Positions 34,823 through 47,981 of a DNA stretch of 64,000 bases are shown here, piece by piece. Each line of letters opens with the position of its first letter. The first letter of the stretch is position 1. The stretch lies in assembly GCF_003597395.2 (NCBI RefSeq), contig NC_133778.1, positions 18,514,979 to 18,578,978 on the forward strand, read 5' to 3'. The position numbers and the translations under genes are program-made. The notes below the pieces were generated by a model. It had not been told where the DNA came from, ran no database searches, and saw only the letters and a list, made by a program, of their open reading frames with translations. Source of the DNA: Chelonoidis abingdonii. Lineage: Eukaryota; Chordata; Testudines; Testudinidae.

Positions 34823-37464
34823 TGTTTTTTCCTTCCCCCTGCATTGTTCTATTCTAAGGAATGAGATCTGGAGGGGAAGTGATTTTCCCCCAGGAAAAAG
34901 TTTACTTGAATTTTTTTAGTTCTGTCAACATTTTTCTTTGAAAATTTCAAGTTGGCTTAATTTTAAAAGTAATTTTTGTTTAAAATCTTAATTTAACCAT
35001 GTAAAATGTTTCAGGGCCCTGCCTTGAGTTGCTTATTCACCCAAAACTCTCTGGGCAGTCAGTAGAAGCTGGATTCTAACTCTAAGCCCGGCCCAGAAGC
35101 CAGAACAACTCCAAGCCCTGAGAGGCCTTGTGACTCACAAACACACCCCTCTGCATCACAATTCTTTCTCCTTTGCTTTGGTTTGTGATTTGTTGCTGTG
35201 CTACACCAGCCCCAAATGACAACCAGGACACGGCAGTTCAGATGCATTAGTTGGAGAGTGGAGGATGGTGGAGCTAAGCTCTGATCATTCCTCACCCTTC
35301 CCGGAGCACATGTTCTAGGAGGGGTGAGTAAGCCAGCACACAGCATGTACCTGGACCCAAGGTCTGGATGCAGAGGTGTGATGGGGCTTTTACTTCCATG
35401 CACCAGTGTTCTGTCCAAGTCCCAATCAGACACAGTCAATAGTGTCTTGACACATATTCGTTTGCTGTTGTTGCCCCCATGTCATCCCGGTCATATCTCC
35501 TTGCTTGGACTGAGGAGACTCCTCAAACAGGCAGTCAGCACTGACTCAGTGCTAATCAGGGTGGCAACATCTGTTGCAGGGTTAGCAGTACAGTCAGGAG
35601 ATTAGTTACCTTGGGTGGGCTTTAATCCATTGCCTACATTGTCAGAGAAATAGCTGGCTGCCTAGGTAGCAGTTGTCACAGACAGCACAACCAACAATAT
35701 TTATGTATAAATGGACAGCTCTCTCTATAAATATTATTGTTCATGGTTAAGTGGGTAAATGTTGGAAATGAAAAGGACTCTTGAAAGGATGAGTCAACAT
35801 CATGACATTCCAGATGTTCCTGACTGAGCATCAGGAACCAAACTTTACTGAGTGCTGGAGGCAACACAGATGTGCCTCTCCTGGGCATAGTGAGAGAACA
35901 GAAGATCGGTAAATTAACATACAGATTTCATTTGAGAGTCGTAAAAAGATGCCATCAACAATTTGAAAGTAGGACGTGAGATGGAGGATATGCTAAACCA
36001 CATCACTGTCCCAGCAACTCCATTATGTTTCCTCCGGCAGAGCCAATAGCTCATGCTTCAGAAGGTGAAACTCCCTTATAGTGCACTAGGCAAGGCCCTG
36101 ATTCAGCATGCACTAAAGCAGGGCCCAAATAAGTAAAGATGCAAGGGCCTAATCCAACTCCCAGGTCAACAGGTGTCTTTTCATCGACTTCAGCGAGAGT
36201 TGGATTAGGGTTTAAGTGGGAAGCGTCCCTGCAACGATCGCCCCATATTCCCACTCTGTGAACACATTCCCACTGCTCCAGGTGAGGTGGCTCCTTGTCC
36301 GCATTCCCTGTCTTTCTTCATGATGGCCTGGGTGTGAAAGCAGCTCGCGCATAGGGACCCTCAGGCAAAGTCGTTTCTGTTCCCACTGCAGTCAGCTCTG
36401 CCCCTGGAGCAGCTGCAGCCTGGCCTCAGGGAGCGGCCAGAAGACGTGTCTGACCGAGAAGTAGCCAGAACAAGAGGCAAGCTTACAGTGAGCAGCAGGT
36501 TGGAGAGGGAGAGGGGAGCTGAGTGAATAATTGATTTTTCAGGTTGGTAGTCAAACAAAAAAAATCTGAAGGAAAAAAATTGTTTTGTTTCAAACCCAAA
36601 CTGATTTTTTTTCTATTTTTCTTGCTGAAACAACTGAGAAAATTTCATGTGGGGTCCATTGTCATGTTTTGAGTGTCATTCTGAAGTGGCATTTCGCAAT
36701 GAAACTGATCCGTTTGAAGCAAAATGTCAAAGCAGTTCACTTTTAATTGATGTTGAAATGAACTGTTTTGACTCTTTTCAATGTCCCCCTCCTTGTTTTT
36801 ATTGATCCCAAACTATTCACCGAATTGTACCCAAAGTTGCAAAGTTTCAGTTGCCCCAAAACTGCACTTTTTGCCAGAGTTTGCCAAGCTCCAAAAAAGA
36901 GCCCCAGGGGAGGAGGAGCAATGAAACAAGGGAAGAAAGTAAAGGACAGTGTTAAAGGATTGGGGCCTACGTTAGAGCACCTTCCTTCTCCTGGACCCGC
37001 GTTAGCTTGAGCTGAACCACTTCCTTGCCAGGGAAATTCTGCCCGGAGCCCTCTCGCAGAACCCAGGGAATGGAGTTTTCAGGAGGATTAGTCGTTGTGG
37101 GTTGTTCTCTTTTATTTCAAGCCTCCTTAACAAAACACGATCAAAAGTTTCACAGACTCTGCCCCCAGAGACGTAGTCCCATCCCGAAGTCTGTCCCTCC
37201 CACCCCTAAATCCATCAACCCAGACTTTCCTGGCTCTTACTTCAGAGCCCGACTGATAACAGGACTTCCCACAGCCACCTTTCTGGCCATTTGTTGCTTG
37301 GGAGCAGTACTCCTCTGCAGGTGCTCCAGCTGCAGTCCATCAGGCACAGAGCCATTGGCCCCTCAGCTTTCTGGCTGGTATTGCGGGACTGCCCTCCGTT
37401 TCCAACTATCTTCCTTTAAGAGGATCAGCCAGTTAAGTTGCGGGTCCTTTTCCCAAGTGTAGCA
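34823..37464. other. No supported gene; A/T-rich repeat near 36540-36880
   Basis: 36540-36880 consists of GAAAATTTC/GAAATGAAC-style short motifs typical of an old dispersed repeat. Elsewhere several open frames around 60-145 codons overlap one another and show no domain. Confidence 0.35.
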
Positions 37465-37472
37465 AGTGGGGC

Positions 37473-37824
37473 CACAGGTGCTGTCTTTTATTTTTCCCTG
37501 TGGGTGCTCCACCCCTGCTACGTCTTGCAGCCCCTCTCCCATTCCGCCCCTTGCCCGAGGCCCCGCCCTCACTCTGCCTCTTCCCGCCCCTGCTCTGCCC
37601 CTTCACCCGGGCCTTGCCCTCACTTCACCTCTTCCCACCTCACTTCACCCTGCTCCCCCGAGGCCTCTCACTGCTCTCCGCCCTCCCCCGAGCACCTCCC
37701 GCCAGCTGCCAAACAGCTGATTGGCAGCCCCGCCAAACAACTGTGGCTGGTGGGTGCTGAGCACCCCCTATTTTTTTTCCTTGGGTGCTTGAGCCCTGGA
37801 GCACCCATGGAGTCGGTGCCTATA
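37473..37824. mobile_element. 352-bp hAT-like non-autonomous element
   Basis: The left end CACAGGTGCTG and the right end GAGTCGGTGCCTATA match in inverted form the element at 55703-55982, which lies in the opposite orientation. Inside are GTGGGTGCTCCACCCC and TTGAGCCCTGGAGCACCCA. Flanks AGTGGGGC and GGTGGAGC agree at 6 of 8 positions. The C-rich interior produces long spurious frames. Confidence 0.65.
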
Positions 37825-37832
37825 GGTGGAGC

Positions 37833-38428
37833 TAATCAACCAGTCTGGCCTCTCACCTCAGGGGAATTGTATCACTTGTACCTTCACAGAGAGACTAAAA
37901 AGGGTAGAGGGGCGGGGGGAAATGGATGACTACACAGGGCATAGCATGGAGGACAGAGTGTAGGGGTTGGTGTCCAACTGCTAAATTTTCACTAGGGTAG
38001 CGTGGCCAGCAATGGTTGGGAATGACCGGCTTACAGTTACCCTTAGCACAATAATTCAACCAAATCAGATAATGCCTAAGAATAAAAATGACAGGGAAAG
38101 GCAGGAGAGGGCCAGTCCACTTGAAAAATGATTGGCTAATAACCAGCCCCTCAAAAGCAGGGGCAGTTCCTGAAAACCCTCACTCCTGGGATTAATATTC
38201 CTGTAAGTAGCCCCGATGACGCACGTACTCCCACAGATGGAAGCAACCCCGTTACAGTCAATGGGCTACTTGTATGAGTAAGGGTCAACAAGATCAGGTT
38301 CCCAGCCAGTAGCTACTGAGGCACAGAGAGAAAGCTTCTCTTTCGCACTGCGCTGGTAAATGACCCTTTGAGGCTCTTTTACACTGCTAGAATGGTGCAA
38401 AAGGGCTTTCGTGTCAAGGAGAATAAGA
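37833..38428. other. No recognisable gene
   Basis: Unique sequence. 38190-38300 has a palindromic-repeat texture (AGTCAATGGGCTACTTG). Confidence 0.35.
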
Positions 38429-38705
38429 CCAGGTGTACACTACAAAGCTATGTTAGTCAGATTGTGAAAAAAACCTATCCCCCACCCTCCCACGGCTGAC
38501 ATAGCAACACAGGCAAAACCCCTGGTATAGATGCAGTTGTGGCGACAAAAGAGCACTTTTATCAGCATAGCTAACGTCATTAGAAAACATGGCATTCCTG
38601 CACTGGCAGAACTTCTCCTTGTAGCGGTGTGCACCACGCCTACACCAGGGGGCTCTGCTGGGCTAGCTCTCCTGGCAAAGGGTTCATCGCGTAGATAGAC
38701 AAAAC
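38429..38705. mobile_element. Probable Harbinger-type MITE, decayed
   Basis: The left end CCAGGTGTACACTACAAAGC resembles the Harbinger terminus (CCAGGTCTACACTGC). The right boundary near GTAGATAGACAAAACC is uncertain because a second similar terminus (CTTGTCTACACATGGAG) starts immediately after. It carries no gene. Confidence 0.5.
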
Positions 38706-41700
38706 CTACGTGCTTGTCTACACATGGAGTTAATCAGGAATAGTTAATCTGCTTTAAAGTCACACCCTACAGTGTTCTGGAAGAACTTCCAGGTAACAGG
38801 TCTAGGCCAGGCCTAAGACCCTGAGGCTGGCAGTAGTGTAACCACCAGAGGGAAGCAGTTTTTTTTAAAAAAAATCTGAACATTGTTCAAATCTCCAACC
38901 TTCCCTTCAGGGCATGTGCACAAGTGGCCATCTGTGTTTTCCTTTCAGTCCCCATCATGTACCCTTTGAACAATGGCAGTTCAGGACAACAAGGCAATAT
39001 AGGAGATTGGTTTCAGGAATTGCACCTATAACTGCTATTTATAGTGAGTAAATCCTGGAGAATCAGGCTCTCCATTTATACAGAAGGAGCAACTACATGC
39101 AGTATAGGACCCCAGTACATGGTACACTGAGACTATTCACTGACCTAGATCAAGTACTGGTTGTGCTTTGGTCTAATATCTGATTGGAGGGGGTCAGAAA
39201 AGTAAGAGCACTTTTTATAAGCTCCATTTTCTCTGTGTGCACAGGTGTCTGTCTCCCCCTGTTGCTCCTCTCTTACTGCACCCACTTGGCCCAGTGACCA
39301 CTGGGAACTGCATAGAGATCATCCCCACAATTACTAGGTGGTGGACCATGGACTCTTCCCGCTGGGGTACCTGCCTAAAGGTCTACAGGCTCCTCGGAGG
39401 TTTTCTGTGCTACTGTCAGGTGTAGGAGATGAGAGAGGCCATTGATTATTCATGGGAGCAAACTCTCCGATATCCCTGCAGGTGAGAGCTGTGATGTTGC
39501 CACACGGGCAGAGCTATCCGCCAGAGCTTCTGTCAGATGCTGCTTCTCCAGCCCTCAGCCCCTTGTGCACTAGGTGGGTGGTTCCCTCCCAGCCGCTATG
39601 GTCCAGGTTTATAGGCAAACCTTACCCCTCACTCACCAACCTGCAGGGTTCCGTAATTCTCAGGCTTTATGATGAAATAGCCAGGTTCTACTCTAACAGC
39701 TTTCTAGTACCCTCCAATTTCCCTTCCTGAGGCTTATAACTGTGAAGTGACTAATACTTTCGCAGTCAGCGGAAGGTGGTAGCAGAGGGTTGGGTCTAAT
39801 CAGCATCCCTACACATGTCTAGTTAGCCTAGTCCAATTCTACGTCAGGTAATATTTCTGTTTTGAGCCATCTAATTACAGACATCTATTCAGTGGCTGGC
39901 ATGGACAGCCAAAGTGGTCGGAAAAATTGAGCGTAATGTTCTGGCTTTTCCCCCTGCCAAATTAATAGTGAAGATCTTTTAAAGGATGCTTCATTTAGGC
40001 ATTCTCATTATCAGAAATATTCCACGAGCTAGAATCAAGCCCTGAGTGCAGTTGCACTGCTGAGATAACTCCCACTTTTGGATCAATGGCTGGCAGGGTT
40101 CCACTACAAAAAAGCTTACAGCAGGATTGCAGGCCACTGCTGTTAGCACTCGACATCACTAGTTCACTGTGTGAGCACAACTAAAGGAACCACCGAGGGA
40201 GGGGAAGAAGGGGCAAGATGAAGGGATGTTTTTCCTGGCCTCCCCTCTTACAATACTGTGCTAGGATTAAAATACATTTCAAAATGTCGGGGAAGAGAAA
40301 AAGGAAATGAACTGGAATTATGATACTGCCTATCTCCTTTTATTTTCCTGTGTATTTAAGTGGCGGGGGAAGGGGAAACTCAGGTTTGGAGCATCATTCT
40401 GGATGTGGTTTGGAATACATTTTTTAAAGAGAGAGGTTTTAAAAGGAGAACGCTAAGCAGACGGAGAAGTGACATGCCATTTATCCAGGTTTTGTAAAGT
40501 AATGAGCTAGATTCCTCGGTGATCAATCTCTCCCCTTCAATTAACTGCAATAAATTTCTCATAAAATATTCTAAGCAATGCTGGACTTTCCTCATGCCTT
40601 ACATCATTTATGGGACATGTTTATTATACTTATCCTTAAAGCAACTTTATGTATTGTGTCTTATTTCTCAGCCAGGAAAACAAGTTGTAGAGTTATCCCA
40701 ACTGAACATTAGCTCTGCTATCTTTCTTGTAACACACTCGCATACTGCCCCTTAGAGGTAACATCCTGCCATGACCGCTGGAAAAATCAGAGCTATTAAG
40801 ATATACTTTGATTACAGTGTGTTCGTGCCATTTTGACCATTTGGGTGGTTTATTAGAACTAGGGTCTATTCTGTACTGGAGAGGGTCCATATTCTGATCT
40901 CAGAAACACCAGCGTAAATATGGGGTAACACTACTGATTTCAACAGAGGTAATGCATGTTTACAGTTGTGTATCTGATGTGAGAATCTTGCCTTAGGTTT
41001 GTTCCCTGAAAAGGCTGTTGTGTAAAGCTTTGAGAATCAAAGCTATAACTGCAACAGATTTCCAGGTGCCTCTGGACATCCCCACGGTCGGAATACAAGA
41101 ACTCCCATGTCGACTTGAGTCGAATTGACATGTTGCCATCCTCTGTAACAAATGAGAATGGAAACGATGAGAGAGGAAACAGCAGGCTAACGCTATTACT
41201 TCATCAACTACTGTAACAACCAACAAGCCCATTACTACTCTGCTTTGCTGCTCACTGGGGACTCTGCCTCTGCAAAAGAATGGGCATTCTCACAGACTGT
41301 GAGATAATGACAGCCCAGCCAGGCCTCGGCCACCCCAAGGGAGGTGATCTCCAGTCAAGCTAGTCTCTGTCTCCTGCCCTGATGGAATATAAGGCCCCCT
41401 CCCCCATCTCATTCTTTTCATCAGCCAGCTGTCTCACACCTCACCACTAGAAGCAGTAACAGACAGACAGAGGGAGAGAGTAATCGAGGACTAGACAAAA
41501 CTTTCTTGCTTACAGTCTGTCTTATCTGACAATTTCCCTGGCTAAGGCTTTACATTAAACAAACCAATGTGCACATTTTCAAGTGGGGACTGAGCAGGAA
41601 GCTGTATGAGAGGCAAAGCCGTCGTGTAAACACATTGGGAACTGGGACATTTAATTTAAAGAGAGAAAAGCTAGGAGCACAGATGAGTGCCTGGTTTTAA

Positions 41701-42198
41701 AAGAAATGTGAGCTGCTCATCCCTGTAGAACTAGTGTAACATTAAGTCACATGATAGACTCTGAGATCTCATCTTGGCCTTTTGCTGTCATGCCAGCAGA
41801 GACTGAAAGTGCTGTAGAATAAGTGGATCTGAGGCCATAATTTGCAGTGATTACATTATTCAACAATTTTTTTTGCTCTTTTCTGGCCCCAGTTCTCTTG
41901 AATCTATTAGTCATCCCAAATTATTGGCCAAATAATTTATGTGAATAATGTAAAAATGTGAATTAATGTGTACAGAAATGTTTCTGCACTATCTGCCCAG
42001 CTCTGCTCTGAAAGTAAGTGTAGACAGAGGGGAAGGTGGGGGCTGCTCCCATTGCAGCCTCCCTCTTGCCAATTCAGGAGCAGTGCCACAAACTCCTCAT
42101 GCCAGAAGGTGGCATAGGGTGAAGCCAATGGGTAGAAGTAGTATGAAGGAAAATGGGAGATCTCTCTGTGAGGAAAGCAACCATACCCACAAATCATA
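38706..42198. other. Mostly unique DNA, no supported gene
   Basis: 40500-40740 is AT-rich and repeat-free and may be conserved non-coding. 41400-41480 has a short purine-rich run (ACAGACAGACAGAGGGAG). Open frames of 60-90 codons have no motifs. Confidence 0.4.
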
Positions 42199-42215
42199 GG
42201 GTACGTCTACACTGC
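42199..42215 (+). repeat. Left terminal inverted repeat of Harbinger
   Basis: GGGTACGTCTACACTGC pairs with the right terminus at all but three or four positions. Confidence 0.8.
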
Positions 42216-42617
42216 ACGATTATTTCGAAGTAGTTTAAACCGATATTACGAAACCGATGTTATAAAATCGGTTTTGCGCGTCCACAATGCGATCACAAAA
42301 TCGATTGCTTGTGTCCATGGTCCAAGGCTACCATCGATTTCAGGAGCGGCGAGTGCACTACGTGGGTAGCTGTTCCTCAGCTATTCCCACATAGTTTCCC
42401 GCACTTCCGGGTTGAGCAGAGCGCGGCACTGTTGGGTGCGTCCTCAGCTATCCCATAGTTCCCACTTCCGGGTTGAGAGCACAGTGCCTGATGGGGCAGA
42501 AAACATTGCCCCGGTGGTGCTGAGGTACAGCCTCACCCCTCCCTTTGTGAGGGCAGCAGACAACCCTTTGGCGTGTTTTCGCGGAGTGCATTGAGCAACG
42601 CCCATAGCACAGCAATC

Positions 42618-43735
42618 ATGGACCTGAGATCACAAACGGTATCTGACCGTGTCAACACCTCGCGTACTCTCGTGCTGACTATACTGAACAATGAACTGCA
42701 AAGGCAGGAGGAGAGGAGGAGGCAGCTATTGGCTGAGTGGCGAGGACAGCGATGAGGAGATGGAGGCAGAATTCTCCATTAACGCTGCCCCAGCGTTTTG
42801 GAGCTACTGCTATTAACGGGGCATCTACTACCCATTGAACGCACGAATTTGGGCACGGAAACAAGCACAGACTGGTGGGACCGCATTGTTTGACGTTGTG
42901 GACGATTCGCAGTGGCTGCGAACTTTCGCATGCGTAAAGAGCACTTTCTTAGAACTTTGTGACATGCTTTCCCCTGCCCTGAAACACGTAATACAAAATG
43001 AGAGCAGCCCCTCACATGGGAGAGAAGCGAGTGGCAATAGCCCTCTGGAAGCTTGCAACGCCAGACAGCTACCGGTCAGTCGGAAATCAATTTGAGTGGA
43101 AATCTACTGTGGGGGCTGCAGTGATTCAAGTAGCCCAAGCAATCGTTAAGCTGCTGCTACGAAAGGTTGTGACTCTGGGAAACGTGCAGGTGATAGTGAT
43201 GGCTTTGCTGCAAATGGGTTTTTCCGAACGTGTGGCCATAGATGGAACCCATATCCCTATCTTGGCCCCAGAACACCAGGGCACCCAGTACGTGAACCGC
43301 AAGGGGTACTTTTCAATGGTGCTGCAAGCACTGGTGGACACAAGGGATGTTTCACCCACATCCACGTGGGATGGCCAGGAAGGGTTCATGACGCTCGCGT
43401 TTTCAGGAGCACTAGTCTGTTTTAAACGGGCTGCCGCAAGGGATTACTTCCCAGACCAGAAAATAACCGTTTGGGAATGTTCAAATGCCTTAGTTATCCT
43501 GGGGGGACCAGCCTACCCCTTGATGCCATGGCTCATGAAGCCATACACTGGCAGCCTGGACAGTGGTCAGGAGCTTGTCACTACAGCTGAGCAAGTGCCG
43601 GGATGGTGTAGAATGTGCATTTGCGGTTTAAAGGGTCGCTGGCGATCATTACTTACTCGCTCAGACTCAGCCAAACCAATGTCCCGCTTCGCTATTGTGC
43701 TTGCTGTGTTGCTCCACAATCTTTGTGAGGACTAA
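42618..43735 (+). pseudogene. PIF/Harbinger DDE transposase, frameshifted
   Basis: The probable start is the ATG at 42618 (frame beginning MDLRSQTVSD, with an ELQRQEERRRQLL basic segment). A frame change brings in the N-terminal part from about 42835 (DDSQWLRTFACVKSTFLELC). A second change enters the main frame 42998-43735 (IALWKLATPDSYRSVGNQF, helix-turn-helix-like). The nuclease (DDE_Tnp_4/HARBI1 type) follows: AIDGTHIPILAPEH supplies the first catalytic Asp, and GYFSMVLQALVD follows. The G-W-P-G-R-V-H-D-A-R block sits in another frame near 43365-43400. The G-D-P-A-Y-P site reads GGPAYPL, so its Asp is missing. The V-E-C-A-F block is only in a shifted frame near 43610. It stops at 43735 after LLHNLCED. 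It is catalytically dead as written. Confidence 0.85.
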
Positions 43736-44146
43736 GGGGAGACAGTTATGCTGGGTCGGAGGCTGAGCAAATCACCTGGCCGCTGAGTTACGAGCAGCCA
43801 GAAGCCAGGCGCGATTAGAAGAGCAACCTGGAGGCGCTGCGCATCAGAGAAGCCTTGAAAACCGTTTCAAGCACGGCCCCGGGTACGGTGTGACTCTGTT
43901 TGCTTCCCCTTGATGAACCGTCCGCACTGTGGACTTATTCAGTGTAAGCAACCCACCCTCCCCTTTTACATTACAGGTGGGCGAAGGAATAAATTCGTGT
44001 ATCGGTTAAAATCATTTATTATTCATTAAAAGTAATTATGCATCTGTTAAAAATCATGAGTTTTTCCTTACTAGATTTCCCTGTAAGCAACCCACCCTCC
44101 CCCTTCGATGTATTCTGTATTACAAAGGAACTTAAAAGGCAGAGAA

Positions 44147-46114
44147 TTAGGAAGGTGTCCCTGACTGCTGTGCTTTGGAAGGAGGGGAAGAAAGGCTACT
44201 AAGCACATTGTAGCGTAAATCAGCCTTTTCCTTGAACTCTGCAGGGGTGTGGAGGAGTAGGCGGTGCAGAAAGCCTTTCACCACGGCGTTCTTACACTGT
44301 CTGGGTGAGGGAGAATATGGGACGTGGGCTTGCAGGGAGGTTATACAGGGGCTGCAGTGGCACTCTGCTACTTTGCTGCTCTTCTGAAGCTCCACCATGC
44401 GTTGGGGATTTCAGTTTTGAGAACGCAGCAGATCCAGCGTTGATTCTCTCCAACGCTGGTCTTCCTGCCTAGCCCTCTCAGATCGTTCACTGGCATCTGT
44501 CCTGTACTTTGCTACCACATCCTTCCAATCATTCTGTTTATCCCTCTCATTGCGTGTTACTTCAATAATTTCTGTGAAACATTTCATACTCGCGTCTTCT
44601 TCTTCCTCCGCCGTATCACAGCACACCCTCGTGATGGCATAGGGACTTCTGAGAAATGTGCAGCTGCGATGGGGAAGGCAAACCAGGGATAATAAGTATG
44701 TGGAAAGATACCTTTTACAGAGCAATGATAAGTACTCTTCACATAGACACTATCCACCTTACAGAGCACATGTGTCTCATATACGAAGGTCGCATTTTGT
44801 AGCGTTTAAATTTCAGTGTCTGTTGTGACTGGTGTGGCACACACACAGACGCCAGGTACGGCCAAACGTACGTCCACGCGGCGATGGTAAGTGAGGCTTT
44901 AAATTTTGACTTCTCCGCCGTTCATATACACAGTGACTATATGATGCCTTGCTCCTGTTAAGAGGAGCCTGCAAAGCCAACCCCCTCTTTGCCACATCCA
45001 CCAACAGCGCATGGCTCCTATCATATACGATCACTGCTAGTGATCACCTACATACCACCCCCGCATCGCATTGCTGGTAGCAGGGAAGAATCCTGCTTGC
45101 CAGACGCTGAAAACTCGTCGCTATCCCTCCTCCCATCCCCTGCTCTGGCCAGTAGCAAAATCGCCATGTCTGCCCCCTGTTTACATTCCTGATGTTCTAC
45201 AAGGTAACAATGGATGTATTCTCTCCTGACAATAGCACCGCAGGAGGCAGATCGTTTGTTTACTGCAATGCCTTCAGGCAATGCCTTCAATGCCTGCAGT
45301 ACCAAATGTCTTGCAAAATGCAAGGCGTTGAAGTTACCTACTATGGGGAACGGAGAGGCTGTCTTGGCCAGAAATGTTCTCATACAGGCATAAGGGTTTT
45401 TGAATTCCTCCACGATCGATCATGACATTAATTGGAGGATCTTTCACTCCATCCCAACATGTTAACGAAATTTCCTGTAACGTAATGGCTGCGACGCAGC
45501 AAACGCCTGGTGTCAATGCGATCTACAAAACCGTCTTGTTTAATCCGTGTTTGGTACGAATGAAGGGACACTTACTGGAGGTCGCTTCCATGGCTTCACT
45601 GTCTGGGCTTCTCGCTTGGGAGCGCAGGGACTGTATTCTTTGGTCTCAAAAGATCCTGGCTGTTGGGGTTTACGGCTGCTGTGTGCCTATCACCACGGTC
45701 ATCTTCATCCTCAAATTGTCTCCATCTTCCCCTCGGCTACATCCTAGAAACACTGATATTCATCCAAAGTCTGAATCCACGGACAGGGGTGGGCGACTGG
45801 TAGCGCTGAACCCCAAATTGCATGTAGTTCAGCATAGAAAGCGCATGTTTTCAGCTCAGGCCTGACCCTTCCGTTTGCTTTCTCTGGCTTTCTGGTACCC
45901 TGTCTAAGTTCCTTCACTTTCACTCGGCACTGAAGGGAGTTCTGCTGTGCCCGTTATCAGCCATAGACTTTGAAATTCTTCCAAAACTTTTTCATTTCGT
46001 CTTTTGGAACGCAGTGCTGTGAGCACTGAGTCCTCACCCCAGATAGCGATCAGATCCAGAACCTCCTGTGTGGTCCAGCTGGCGCTCTTCTTTCGAATAT
46101 CAGGAGAACTGCAT
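44147..46114 (-). pseudogene. Harbinger Myb/SANT-like partner protein gene, broken
   Basis: On the - strand a probable start lies at 46114 (MQ...). After a small frame break, SWTTQEVLDLIAIWGEDSV and LRSKRRNEKV follow near 46070-45970, then in another frame RTPFQCRVKVKELRQ near 45930. Together these match a trihelix Myb/SANT-like DNA-binding domain. Acidic linker remnants follow (FEDEDDR-type codons near 45700). The C-terminal part is found at 44725-44411 (EVTRNERDKQNDWKDVV and ERARQEDQRWRESTLDLLR, a charged coiled coil) and at 44398-44147 (MVELQKSSK...). 44760-45420 lies between the recognisable parts. The 45048-45413 frame there is unassigned, so that stretch could be intron or decayed linker. 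The gene converges on the transposase. Confidence 0.7.
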
Positions 46115-46129
46115 TTTGTGACAGGTGCA

Positions 46130-47981
46130 ATGAGCCTCTGAGTTGGTCACTGTGTGTGTCGTGACCCTCACGGTGGACGATCAGGAAATGGAACTTCAAA
46201 AGTTCGCGGGGATTCAGGCTTTTTCCTGTTTACCTGGCCAGTGCATCACAGGTGTTATGTGTCCGATTATCATCGAGTGCCCCTGTGACATGTTCTGAAC
46301 CCAAATTGGAGTGGCTCCACATTGGGCAGAGTTCATCGCTCCCTTTTGTTTCCTCAAAATTGAGTATGTCCTGCCTGGACTGTCATAGCCACGGACTGCC
46401 TGCCTCAAGTGCCCCCCCCCGTTTTGTCACAAATTAATCTATGTTCTTATTTTGTATTTCCTCACGACTGCATGACAGGAAGGGTGTGGCGCTGCCACGG
46501 TAGCCATGCAGAGGGTTGGGAGAAGAAGTGAAGCATATGGAGTGCAGGTTCTTGCATTGGAGAGAACCCCCTGTTATAGATAAGTCCAGGCGGACATGAG
46601 TTATGCTTCAACGCGATCTGTTCATAATACGATTAGACCCTTGCCTTCAGACAGGAGTAGCGTGTTAGTCTGGATCATGTAAAGCAGCGAGCAATCCATG
46701 TGGCACCTCAATAGCAACCTAACAGACGACTCCCGTTCAGTCTCGTTAGGTTTGCCAAAGGACTTCTACGACTGCTTTGACTTTTCTTGTAAGTCAGAGA
46801 TGATCATATTTTAAGACGAGCGTAAGGGAGGGATTGATCATGTGGCCCTGAGTCTACATCCCAAAGTTTGCTTTTGAACGGCACCCCTGGCATGATTTTA
46901 GCCAGGGGCACTCATGATAAGCAGCACGACAGTTCGAGAGAGAGAGACCATTAGACCGTTCTGTCATTGCATGTTTATTCTGGCAGTAGTAACCCGGACA
47001 GAACGACTGGTAAACCATCTCTGCTTATCATCAAAAGGCAAATTGATGCTGAAGGTGTAGCGCCGGAGTGTCGGCCTCATAGTTCACAAGGCATCTAGTA
47101 CATCAAAAGTGGCGTGAACACCAAAACAAAAAGACCGAACGTCTCTTAGTCTGCGGCGTGCTAGTTGTTTCTGCATACAATCCCAAGCAAAACATGTGCC
47201 GAAAGGATACCTGTCTGCTGATGTTTTCCCCGGCCAGCAGGAATTGACATGACGAGTTTCACCCAGAACTCCCCGTGTACATATTTTGCATCGGGGACCG
47301 GGGGACTCATCGGGGACGAGACACGGAAGGTTGCTGAGGATTCCCGCTATCCCACAGTCTCAGCGGTCTCGTTAAAACTATTTGCATTCTGGCTTAGCGC
47401 CCAGTGTCTGTAGCTTACAACACGGGTCTTTTATGGTTCCGGAACAGCTATTTCAGTTTCCTTCCCCTACCCAGCACGAGAAATGAAAGTTATAAAGCTA
47501 TCCTTGAGTACTTACATGTCAGTCACCCTCTTTGTAACGAATGGTACTGATAAGAGGGCGAATCTGCAGCCACTGAGGCGCATGTAAGAGCTTTGCACCA
47601 AGTAGGCCCGCAGTATCCATAACCCATCGAGTAATTCTGAGGTGTGATTATTGCCTCCTATTGAAATATGCCTCCTCTTACCTGGGTTGTAGATGGTTAC
47701 CAGTACTCCTGGAAACAGCATGAACATTTACCATCTCCCCTCTTTGTTACACTCACCAGTAATGGGAAGACACGAGATAATAACCCTGTGTAATTTTGAA
47801 AAGGCAAATGGGGTTAACTACTTGGGACGAGTTATCACTATCGATTTTAGCGCTACTCCTCTCGTTTGGGAGGAGTTCCGAAATCGATTTAAGGAGGCGG
47901 TTAACTCGATATTACGGACGACGTCGTGTGAACGGATACAGCGTTAAATCGGTATATCAGCCATTAAACCGATTTAAAGTC
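46130..47981. other. Harbinger internal region without recognisable gene
   Basis: About 1.85 kb between the Myb-like gene start and the right terminus. No domain was found in any frame. It includes CGAGAGAGAGAGACC near 46934 and subterminal AAATCGATTTAAGG and ATTAAACCGATTTAAAG motifs close to the right end. It would hold the promoter of the - strand gene. Confidence 0.45.

Noticed and set aside
37438..37929. 163-codon open frame rich in Pro/Ser/Cys
   Set aside because: It is an artefact of a C-rich MITE interior. Three overlapping frames are equally open.
45422..45865. 147-codon open frame on + within the Harbinger element
   Set aside because: It is antisense to the Myb-like gene, where - strand domains are recognisable. 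Treated as a shadow.
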